DNA from: Nitrospina sp052156635
GTDB lineage: Bacteria > Nitrospinota > Nitrospinia > Nitrospinales > Nitrospinaceae
Assembly (NCBI RefSeq): GCF_052156635.1
Contig: NZ_JBQKUO010000001.1
Coordinates: forward strand, 186,001 to 250,000
DNA length: 64,000 bases
Direction of reading: 5' to 3'
This document shows positions 33,781-39,988 of the stretch, in pieces (within the stretch, counting starts at the first letter, position 1; the number at the start of each line of letters is the position of its first letter). A program made the position numbers and the translations under genes. Under the pieces are notes generated by a model, which was not told the DNA's origin, ran no database searches, and saw only the letters and a program-made list of their open reading frames with translations.

Positions 33781-34239
33781 TCATTCATCACGGACCAGGC
33801 GTACCGAGGTCCCTGTGGTGGACACCTGCTGGTCCACACACACCTCCTTACAGGAGGGGAAATAACATTTCCATGCATAGGTATCGTAACGCGTGTCCGA
33901 GGTCCAGAAGCTCCATTCTCCTCCCGCCTGGTAATTGGACACATTTCTTTTTTTCTTGGAGGGCAAATTCATGAAGAGCTCCCAATAGGCATCCGTTTGC
34001 TTGAGCAGATTGCGCAACTCGCTTTTGGTCGGGATCCGCCAATCGTTGTAGCCCAGGTAATTCTGCTCGTTGCAGGCATCCCGGTAGGCAACCGCTTCGT
34101 CCCAGTTGAGCCATTTGCCCAGTTCCTGGCGGGAGTCTTTCTTCGCCCAGACCAAGTCTTCATCCAATTGAGAAATCGTGTTGTCGTTGTTTTCCTTAAA
34201 CTGTTCCTTCCAATCCGACATAATCGAGCCAACTTTCAA
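33781..34239 (-). CDS. DUF1566 protein with degraded opening motif
   Basis: A 152-residue DUF1566 protein. The opening FKENNDNTISQLDEDLVWAKKDS replaces DNGDGTVTD. The core YNDWRIPTKSELRNLLKQTDAYWELF and the closing WSFWTSDTRYDTYAWKCYF are present, and it ends VRLVRDE. The frame start is TTG 34239, supported by AAGGGGG six to seven bases upstream. An internal ATG at 34221 gives an N-terminus (MSDWKEQ) like the other members but lacks a nearby SD, so the two starts are hard to separate. No signal peptide. Confidence 0.85.
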   Translation of the reverse strand: MKVGSIMSDWKEQFKENNDNTISQLDEDLVWAKKDSRQELGKWLNWDEAVAYRDACNEQNYLGYNDWRIPTKSELRNLLKQTDAYWELFMNLPSKKKRNVSNYQAGGEWSFWTSDTRYDTYAWKCYFPSCKEVCVDQQVSTTGTSVRLVRDE

Positions 34240-34422
34240 AAGCCACCCCCTTTGAATTCAAAGTCTCCAGGCCCATTTTCCGGGGCGAGGGGTTGCTAGA
34301 CGTTTAATTTCAGAAATTTAAATCGAATATACGCTTAAAATATCACTGTAACCGCTATTTTTCAATATCAATCGCCCCAGCATAAATCCAGTATATATAA
34401 AGGTTTTCGGCCTTTTTGGACT
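34240..34422 (-). other. AT-rich spacer with a repeated hairpin-like motif
   Basis: 183 bases of markedly AT-rich sequence between two DUF1566 genes. At 34391-34419 is a motif of about 28 bases containing TATAAA and CGGCCTTT that also occurs, in the same orientation on the plus strand, at 39739-39769. On the minus strand it can form a small hairpin, AAAGG/CCTTT. It lies immediately downstream of the stop of the gene at 34423-34920. Confidence 0.5.
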
Positions 34423-34920
34423 TCAGCGTTGCTCGGAAGTGTAGAGTCCTTTTCGGGGTGGGATTTTCCCCAGTTTCTTTTTGAACTCCGGGTCCATGGT
34501 CCCACGAACCAGTCGGACACTGGTATGAAGGATGTCGTCCACGTCGGTATGCCCCCCGGTGCCACTGGCAAAGGAGAACACATAGGCGTTGATGCTTCCC
34601 ATCGTATTTGAGGTCCAGGTATTGAAGCCGCATCCTTCGGTGAATACCGGGTCGATGTAGATCTGCATCTCATACCGGTCCAGAATGGAGGCCTCCTTTT
34701 CCCTCAAATACAGACTGTGAGCTTCGTCCTTGCTCGGCAGGCGCCAGTCGGAATGGCCCGCGAAAGCCTCTTCGTTTCTCCTTTTGAGGTATTTTTTGGC
34801 TTTGGCGTAGGTGATATTGTCTTTGAATTCCAGATAGGAATCCTTTTGCATCCACATCAATCTGGAATGCGTGTCGGTGACGGTACCATCGCCATTGTCC
34901 ACGAAACGTCCTTCAACCAT
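34423..34920 (-). CDS. DUF1566 protein, canonical single domain
   Basis: A 165-residue protein with one complete DUF1566 domain: RFVDNGDGTVTDTHSRLMWMQKDS, HSDWRLPSKDEAHSLYL, IYIDPVFTEGCGFNTWTSNTMGS and VRLVRGT. After the domain come about 20 residues rich in Lys and Pro. There is no signal peptide. CAGGAG precedes the ATG at a good distance. It is the most upstream DUF1566 gene of the continuous run, separated from the secreted-protein gene by a terminator, so it may have its own promoter in 34921-34995, which I could not identify. Confidence 0.9.
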   Translation of the reverse strand: MVEGRFVDNGDGTVTDTHSRLMWMQKDSYLEFKDNITYAKAKKYLKRRNEEAFAGHSDWRLPSKDEAHSLYLREKEASILDRYEMQIYIDPVFTEGCGFNTWTSNTMGSINAYVFSFASGTGGHTDVDDILHTSVRLVRGTMDPEFKKKLGKIPPRKGLYTSEQR

Positions 34921-34995
34921 GCATCACACTCCTGACAAAGGGGGATTGATCACAAGGGGGTGACTCCCGGCCTGGTGCGGGAAGGAGAAAACAGA

Positions 34996-35027
34996 AAAAG
35001 CCGGAAGGTCGAAACCTTCCGGCTTTT
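34996..35027 (-). terminator. Rho-independent terminator after the small secreted protein gene
   Basis: AAAAGCCGGAAGGT at 34996-35009 pairs with ACCTTCCGGCTTTT at 35014-35027 across a four-base loop, and on the minus strand is followed by TTTTTCTGTTTT. It lies 18 bases after the stop at 35045 and isolates that gene from the DUF1566 run. Confidence 0.88.
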
Positions 35028-35044
35028 CCAGACAACTGTATAGC

Positions 35045-35536
35045 TTAACGATATGCTTCGGATTTGTGACCGGTAACACCCGTGATACCGCGTTCCGTAC
35101 CCTGCGGCATACCCAGACCCGGCTCGATGTAAGTCATCGGGCGGACATGGTCCAGATGGTAGTCAGTCTGATAGGTTTTACCGGCGCCGGCATCGATTTT
35201 CCAGTCATGCCGATCAAAGCGCTGGCGCTGACAGTTCACCATAACAGAGCCCGGGCCCTTGTTGGTGAAAGTGCTGCGCGATGCGATGGCGTTGGTTTCA
35301 TATCCGCCCGGCGCGATTTCTACCGTAAATACTTTTTCCCATGCATAAGCGTGGGGACCAATGTCGAACTCGAGAGTGGTCTCTTGCGTTTCGCTGGTAT
35401 TGTAAACAATCCAGGAAGCGTTTTCACAAACAGAGCTCTCGCCTTTTTGCAGAACGGTTTCGTTGGCACTCGCCATGGTGGAGACGGCAACGAAAGCCAG
35501 AACCGTAGCCGCGATGGCAACCATTTTTCTTACCAT
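35045..35536 (-). CDS. Small secreted beta-rich protein
   Basis: A 163-residue protein with a clear signal peptide (MVRKMVAIAATVLAFVAVSTMASA, cleavage after ASA/NE). The mature part is beta-rich, with two cysteines that could form a disulfide (about residues 37 and 102). It has motifs such as 'WIVYNTSETQETTLEFDIGP' and 'VEIAPGGYETNAIASRSTF' resembling immunoglobulin-like or cupredoxin-like folds; I recognise no family. SD AAAGGGGG precedes the ATG. It has its own sigma70-like promoter, a structured leader and a terminator, so it is a monocistronic, probably well-expressed gene inside the DUF1566 block. Confidence 0.85.
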   Translation of the reverse strand: MVRKMVAIAATVLAFVAVSTMASANETVLQKGESSVCENASWIVYNTSETQETTLEFDIGPHAYAWEKVFTVEIAPGGYETNAIASRSTFTNKGPGSVMVNCQRQRFDRHDWKIDAGAGKTYQTDYHLDHVRPMTYIEPGLGMPQGTERGITGVTGHKSEAYR

Positions 35537-35614
35537 TTGCTCCCCCTTTCAATGAAGGTGATGTGGATAAAACTATTAAACTGACAAAGCCGTTTCGACT
35601 TGAAAATTCGGTTT

Positions 35615-35702
35615 CACATCAGCCCTTACGGGCGTCCCTCTGGTAGAGGGAGATTCTTCCTAAAGCCTTGTCTTGCGCAGACTAAGGCTACTTCAGGATG
35701 TG
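35615..35702 (-). ncRNA. Structured 5' leader RNA with three adjacent hairpins
   Basis: On the minus strand, upstream of the small secreted protein, CACATC (35702-35697) can pair with GATGTG (35620-35615) to close a junction. Inside it lie three hairpins in order. First, AGCCTT plus GTCT (one bulged A) pairs with AGAC plus AAGGCT around a GCGCA loop. Second, CCCTCT pairs with AGAGGG around ACC. Third, GCCC pairs with GGGC around a GTAA (GNRA) tetraloop. The fold ends 79 bases before the ATG, in the 5' leader. It matches no riboswitch class that I recognise. The expected transcript start (35697-35701) would fall inside the closing stem, so its first base pairs are uncertain. Confidence 0.55.
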
Positions 35703-35705
35703 GCA

Positions 35706-35734
35706 AAAATATCAGAACCCTCAAACTAAGTCAA
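35706..35734 (-). promoter_or_regulatory. Sigma70-type promoter for the small secreted protein
   Basis: On the minus strand TTGACT (35734-35729) and TATTTT (35711-35706) are separated by 17 bases. Transcription would start about seven bases later, at the front of the structured leader. Confidence 0.65.
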
Positions 35735-35823
35735 GCTTTTATCTTCTACGCCGTCAGAACCCAAGAAATCCCTTTAAATTCGATAATTTAACGAACTCCC
35801 GACTGCGCCCCGGGTCACCCGGT

Positions 35824-36219
35824 TCACACCCGGAACCGGAGGGTGGTCAGGTTCACCAGATGCACCGAATTCATGAGGGCCCGCTCCCCTTCCTCACTGA
35901 TGTCGTTGACAACCAGCTGCAGACTCCGCAGGTTGATGAGCGTGGTCGAATTGGCCAGCGCCCGGGCTCCTTCGTCACCGATGCGGTTGGACTTCAAATT
36001 GATGCTTCTGAGATTCGAGAATATAGGCGACTCCGCGATGGCTTTCACCCCTTCGTCACCGATATCGTTCTGCGACAGGTCCATGGCCCGCACCCCCGAC
36101 AACTCTTCGCATTTGGCGAGCTCCTTCGCTCCCACTTCACGGATGAATTTCGCTTTCAGGTTCAGTATCTGCCCGTCCTTGCTCAACCCATCCTTGATCA
36201 ACCGTCGAATGTCTGCCAT
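35824..36219 (-). CDS. Leucine-rich-repeat mini-protein
   Basis: A 131-residue protein made of LRR units of the ribonuclease-inhibitor type. Four repeats run from about residue 20: 'ILNLKAKFIREVGAKELAK', 'AMDLSQNDIGDEGVKAIAE', 'SINLKSNRIGDEGARALAN' and 'SLQLVVNDISEEGERALMN'. The signature L-NxIGDEGAxALA is clear. There is no signal peptide or enzyme domain, so a protein-protein scaffold role is likely. SD AAAGGAA precedes ATG 36219. It lies between the TPR-like gene and the secreted-protein gene in the same direction. Confidence 0.9.
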   Translation of the reverse strand: MADIRRLIKDGLSKDGQILNLKAKFIREVGAKELAKCEELSGVRAMDLSQNDIGDEGVKAIAESPIFSNLRSINLKSNRIGDEGARALANSTTLINLRSLQLVVNDISEEGERALMNSVHLVNLTTLRFRV

Positions 36220-36279
36220 TGATTCCTTTTCTCTCCATTCACTTTTAAAGTCAGGCGCAATAACGAGGGCCCGGTCCCG

Positions 36280-37101
36280 TCACCCCCGGCCTTCGATGGT
36301 CTTGGCCTCGAACCCGTATTCATCATAGGTCTTCCATCCCTCGGCCAGCATCTTCTTGGCGTAGGTGATCATCATCTTGGCCTGGGCATGATTGGGATCG
36401 ATATCCATCGATTTTTTCAAAAGCTTGAGGGCTTTTTCCACGTCCTGAATTTCCTCACCGTACAGATCGATCTGCCGGCTTTTGTCGATCAGGTCGGACG
36501 CCCACTTGTAATACAGATTGGCCAGCTGGGAGGGGGCTTCTTTCGCAATGTAATCCACCAGGTCTTCATCCGCTTTCAAATGCGGCAGAAACTCCATGGC
36601 CTTTTCAAAATTGTAGATGGGGTCCTTATAGTCGTCGTCGTTCACCTGGGTGATGGAGTCGCCGGCCTTGTGCGCCGAGTGCAGGCCGATGGAGCTTTTC
36701 ACCACCACCGACTGGATTCCGGACAACAACATCTGAAACTGCATGTTGGCCAGGCCGAAATGGATGATCGAGTGAAAGTCATTTTCCTTGTCCAGTTCCA
36801 GCGCCAGTTCGTATTCCTCGCGCGCCTCCTTGTGCTGACCCAGTTCCTCCAGAGCTTCAGCCAGATTGTAGTGGTGGATGCAGTTGTCGGGCTCTTCCTC
36901 AATCTGGGCACGAAACTCCTCGATCTGCGATTCCAGATCGAACTCTGCTTCTTCACCGCCCTCTTTCTGAGCGCGTTCGTAAGGGTCATCTTCCCGCACC
37001 CGGAAGTTACTGCTCAGGTCATCCTCCCCCTCCGGCACATCCCCGCCCTGGGCGCCCTCTTCTTCCAATTCGTCCGGATTCTTTTCTTCTTCGGAATTCA
37101 T
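36280..37101 (-). CDS. TPR-like protein with acidic N-terminus
   Basis: A 273-residue protein. Residues 1-55 are acidic and low-complexity. The rest looks like TPR helices: 'NCIHHYNLAEALEELGQHKEAREEYELALELDKEND' is a good TPR pair, and 'DVEKALKLLKKSMDIDPNHAQAKMMITYAKKMLAEG' a second, with a longer helical region between (IQSVVVKSS..., YNFEKAMEFLPH). No signal peptide or TM segment. SD GGAAGGAT precedes the ATG. It probably belongs to the block read from the promoter at 39.8 kb. Function unknown. Confidence 0.87.
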   Translation of the reverse strand: MNSEEEKNPDELEEEGAQGGDVPEGEDDLSSNFRVREDDPYERAQKEGGEEAEFDLESQIEEFRAQIEEEPDNCIHHYNLAEALEELGQHKEAREEYELALELDKENDFHSIIHFGLANMQFQMLLSGIQSVVVKSSIGLHSAHKAGDSITQVNDDDYKDPIYNFEKAMEFLPHLKADEDLVDYIAKEAPSQLANLYYKWASDLIDKSRQIDLYGEEIQDVEKALKLLKKSMDIDPNHAQAKMMITYAKKMLAEGWKTYDEYGFEAKTIEGRG

Positions 37102-37193
37102 ACCCCGTTATCCTTCCAAAATAAACCCAGATTTATTTTAGCAGACTCGTACCCGCCTAAATTCGATTCCGCCAAAAAAAGGCCTTGAGGGAA

Positions 37194-37826
37194 TCACTTC
37201 AAGCTGACTTTTTCGTTTTCCTTGAGGTCGCGGACTGCGCGGATGACGGTGAGGGATTTCTGGATGCCGCCCTTCATGCTGGGGTAGGCTTTGCCGCGGA
37301 TGAAATTGAACCCCCACGCCATTTCCTCGCTCACCTCTTCCACAGACCAGTAACAGCAGTTGCTGTTGCCGAAAATGGGGTCGATGTGCACTTCGTTTTT
37401 CGTCCAGTAATAATTCCACGAAACCGACTTCGACTCATCATAAAGGCTTTTCAGTTCCTCCCGGGTGGGAAGGCGCCAGTTGGACGCCCCGCCGAATTCG
37501 GTTTCGTTCATCTTGCGGATGTAGTGCTGGGCGTCGTTCCAGTTCAGCCACTTTTTGAGCGACTGGTAGGAATCCATCTGCTCCCACACGAGTTTTTCCT
37601 GAATGTCGGTCACGGTGCCGTTTTGATTGTCCCGGAACCGCGGGTCGTCGGTTTTGAATTCCGCCTTGGGCGGCTCCGTGAGGGTGAGGATCTGGCCCCC
37701 AAACTCCGGGTCGGACGCCTGCGGTTTTTCATCTACGGCCCATGCCATGGCGGGAAGGAGAAACAGGAGGGTGGTCACCACCCACGGCCCCACCCCACCC
37801 ACGGTACGCACCCGCCACTCACTCAT
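37194..37826 (-). CDS. Secreted DUF1566 protein
   Basis: A 210-residue protein and the only DUF1566 member here with a signal peptide: a hydrophobic stretch at about 11-29 (GVGPWVVTTLLFLLPAMAWA), predicted cleavage near AWA/VDEK. The DUF1566 domain starts about residue 62 (RFRDNQNGTVTDIQEKLVWEQMDSY), with ASNWRLPTREELKSLYDESKS and VHIDPIFGNSNCCYWSVEE, and ends VRAVRDLKENEK. Its ATG overlaps the last codons of the NHL gene, so it is translated with it. It may act at the cell surface, unlike its cytoplasmic paralogues. Confidence 0.88.
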   Translation of the reverse strand: MSEWRVRTVGGVGPWVVTTLLFLLPAMAWAVDEKPQASDPEFGGQILTLTEPPKAEFKTDDPRFRDNQNGTVTDIQEKLVWEQMDSYQSLKKWLNWNDAQHYIRKMNETEFGGASNWRLPTREELKSLYDESKSVSWNYYWTKNEVHIDPIFGNSNCCYWSVEEVSEEMAWGFNFIRGKAYPSMKGGIQKSLTVIRAVRDLKENEKVSLK

Positions 37827-38841
37827 CTTTCGGCTCCCAATCGGGCTCCCAGGAAAGCCAGATGCCGCTGGGATTCTGAAACTGCTTTTCCTCGCGCCCG
37901 ATGGTGCCCCACTTGCTGACGAAATTCATTTCCGGGTCGAATTTCTGAATGCGGTTGTTCAACGTATCCACCACGAAGACGAATCCGTATGGGTCCTCGG
38001 CGATGGCCATGGGGCAGTTGAACTGCCCGTCGCGTTTCCCGTATTCACAAAAGGAGGCGATGAAATTGCCATCGCGGTCAAACTGCTGCAGCCGGTTCTG
38101 GCTCTTTTCCGCAACCAGCAGGGTGCCGTCGGTGCGCACGGTGAGGTCGGAGGGAAAGTTGAACCGCCCTTCCTCGAACCCATACTCGCCAAACTTGGTG
38201 AGGAACTGGCCCTCTTCGTTGAAAATCTGAACACGCTGGTTGTCGCGGTCGGCGACGTAGATATTTCCCTCGGCGTCGGTGGCGAGGCCGGTGGGGAATT
38301 TCATGAACCCGTCGAAGTTGCCGGCGAAACCGAACCCGAGCAGGAACTCCCCGTCTTCATCATATCGTTTCAGGCAGTGGTTGTGCGTGTCCGCCACCAG
38401 GACCGTGCCCATGGGCTCGACACAGATCGCCTCCGGCCAGTAAAACTTGCTCTGTCCGTAACCCTCACCGCCGAACTCCAGAATGAAATCGCCGTCGGGA
38501 TCGAATTTCTGGATGCGGTGGCACCCCGTGTCCGCCACCCAGATGTTGCCTTCCTTGTCCACCGCCACGCCAAACGGCCCTTTGAACAACCCCGGCCGGT
38601 AGGGAGGACGGGTGCCGGCGGGCTTTCCAAATTCGAACAGGAACCTGCCGTTGCCGTCAAACTTCTGGATGCGGTCGTTGCCCGCATCCGCCACCCACAC
38701 GTACAACTGTGTGTGATCGACGTCCGCCCATTTCGGCCTCTCCTCCGGAAGCGTCGCGGGATCCTGAACCTCGATGGCGGTCGATTCGCCGACGACCTCC
38801 TCGGTCTCGACTTCTTCTACCGCTTCATTGTCTTGTGCCAT
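37819..38841 (-). CDS. NHL-repeat beta-propeller protein
   Basis: A 340-residue protein with a short acidic N-terminus (about 1-38) and then six NHL repeats, each about 45-48 residues: 'YVWVADAGNDRIQKFDGNGRFLFEFG', 'NIWVADTGCHRIQKFDPDG', 'TVLVADTHNHCLKRYDEDG', 'NIYVADRDNQRVQIFNEEG', 'TLLVAEKSQNRLQQFDRDG' and 'FVFVVDTLNNRIQKFDPEM'. This makes a closed six-bladed propeller. NHL domains bind proteins, RNA or carbohydrate. No signal peptide. It overlaps the secreted DUF1566 gene downstream by eight bases. Confidence 0.92.
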   Translation of the reverse strand: MAQDNEAVEEVETEEVVGESTAIEVQDPATLPEERPKWADVDHTQLYVWVADAGNDRIQKFDGNGRFLFEFGKPAGTRPPYRPGLFKGPFGVAVDKEGNIWVADTGCHRIQKFDPDGDFILEFGGEGYGQSKFYWPEAICVEPMGTVLVADTHNHCLKRYDEDGEFLLGFGFAGNFDGFMKFPTGLATDAEGNIYVADRDNQRVQIFNEEGQFLTKFGEYGFEEGRFNFPSDLTVRTDGTLLVAEKSQNRLQQFDRDGNFIASFCEYGKRDGQFNCPMAIAEDPYGFVFVVDTLNNRIQKFDPEMNFVSKWGTIGREEKQFQNPSGIWLSWEPDWEPKDE

Positions 38842-39071
38842 GCCACATCCTCAATCAGTCAGCGTTCTAAACGGTGACAGTATCGTGATTTCAATTCGGT
38901 CGGGGGTCGGCTGCGGGACAACTGGGTGTGGATTCCTTTGGAGGACCGGGCAAGAGCGGACGCCCACATCGGGTGGGCTTCCATCAGGCATTCGGACTCT
39001 GGGGCGGGACGCACCCCGGCAAGAAAAAACCCGTTCGGCGTACCGGTCAGCCGGAACCGGCCAGACCGGTG

Positions 39072-39686
39072 TCAGTTCACCATAAACTTTTTGACGTCCA
39101 GAATCTGGTACTCGAAATCGCAGGCATTCTGGAGTTCGTTCAACCGTTCGTTCCATTCGCGCTGGAAGTTGTCCAGGTTTTCCATGTTCGGCTTCTTTTT
39201 CATCAGGGACACTTCCTTGTAAACCGGCTTGACCAGGTGCTTGTGGATCTCCTGAATGACATTGCGCATGCGTACGATGCAATCCTTGGTCACCATTTCG
39301 CGGGTGACGCCGTCCACTTTTTCCAGAAGACGCAGGAAGCCTTGAATCGTCGCCAGGTGTTTCATGTAACTGTCGGCCAACTGGTGATTGTATTTCAGGC
39401 CGCAATCAATGTATCCCGCCATGAGGAACACGCCGACGTGGTGGTCGAACTTCACGGCCAGATCGATGACCTTCTGCAGGTAATCGACCTCGCGTAAATC
39501 CTCGTCCTCCTCCTCGCCTTCTTCCAGCTCCTTGGCAGCCTTTGCCTTTTCCGCCTCGAGTTCTTTTTTTATCTTTTCAAGTTCCGAAAGATCGGACATG
39601 GGGTCGTCTGTCCGTTGGCTCATCTCCTGACCATCTTCCGGGGCCTCGGTATCTTCAGGATTGGTTTGGGTATCGTGTTCGCTCAA
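39072..39686 (-). CDS. Helical coiled-coil protein, first gene behind the block promoter
   Basis: A 204-residue protein. Residues 1-28 are acidic and Ser/Thr-rich. Residues 30-65 form a Lys/Glu/Ala coiled coil ('LEKIKKELEAEKAKAAKELEEGEEED'-like heptads). The remainder is helical, with conserved aromatic and Cys residues (LMAGYIDCGLKYNHQLADSYMKHL, CIVRMRNVIQEIHKHL). There is no signal peptide. The start is TTG 39686 behind AAGGAGATCAGGTT. It follows a consensus promoter at 39779-39808 and is therefore the first gene of the minus-strand block. Family not recognised. Confidence 0.82.
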   Translation of the reverse strand: MSEHDTQTNPEDTEAPEDGQEMSQRTDDPMSDLSELEKIKKELEAEKAKAAKELEEGEEEDEDLREVDYLQKVIDLAVKFDHHVGVFLMAGYIDCGLKYNHQLADSYMKHLATIQGFLRLLEKVDGVTREMVTKDCIVRMRNVIQEIHKHLVKPVYKEVSLMKKKPNMENLDNFQREWNERLNELQNACDFEYQILDVKKFMVN

Positions 39687-39988
39687 AACCTGATCTCCTT
39701 CAAAACAAACGGTTCAAATCGGGAAATGGTCGTAACCATCAAAAATATAAAAGTTTACGGCCTTTCTGGGTTTTACGCATTATATATACATAGGAAAAAG
39801 GGTGTCAAGACAATTGCCTCTCCTAAAAACCCGGTCAAATGGGCACTTGTATCCGCATTACCCGCCTTCCCCAACCTCCCGTTTCATGCTCTTCAGCCAG
39901 TTGACTGAAAATGCTCATCCCGCATTGACAGCAGGTTCTTCGGTTCTCTATGATGATCGTAACTATCCTAATGGAATTAGGAATTTAT
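39687..39988. other. Divergent intergenic region with promoter and repeated motif
   Basis: 302 bases between the divergent coiled-coil and radical SAM genes. It holds the consensus minus-strand promoter at 39779-39808 and, at 39739-39769, a copy of the motif also found at 34391-34419. I identify no certain plus-strand promoter for the radical SAM gene. Confidence 0.6.
39779..39808 (-). promoter_or_regulatory. Consensus sigma70-type promoter into the DUF1566 block
   Basis: On the minus strand TTGACA (39808-39803) and TATAAT (39784-39779) are perfect hexamers, spaced 18 bases. Transcription would start about 85 bases upstream of the TTG at 39686, within reach of the coiled-coil, NHL, DUF1566, TPR and LRR genes downstream. 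Confidence 0.75.

Noticed and set aside
38842..39071. Possible gene in the 230-base gap after the coiled-coil gene
   Set aside because: The overlapping minus-strand frame (38851-39405) runs antiphase through the coiled-coil gene and has no domain or SD; the gap itself shows no clear signal.
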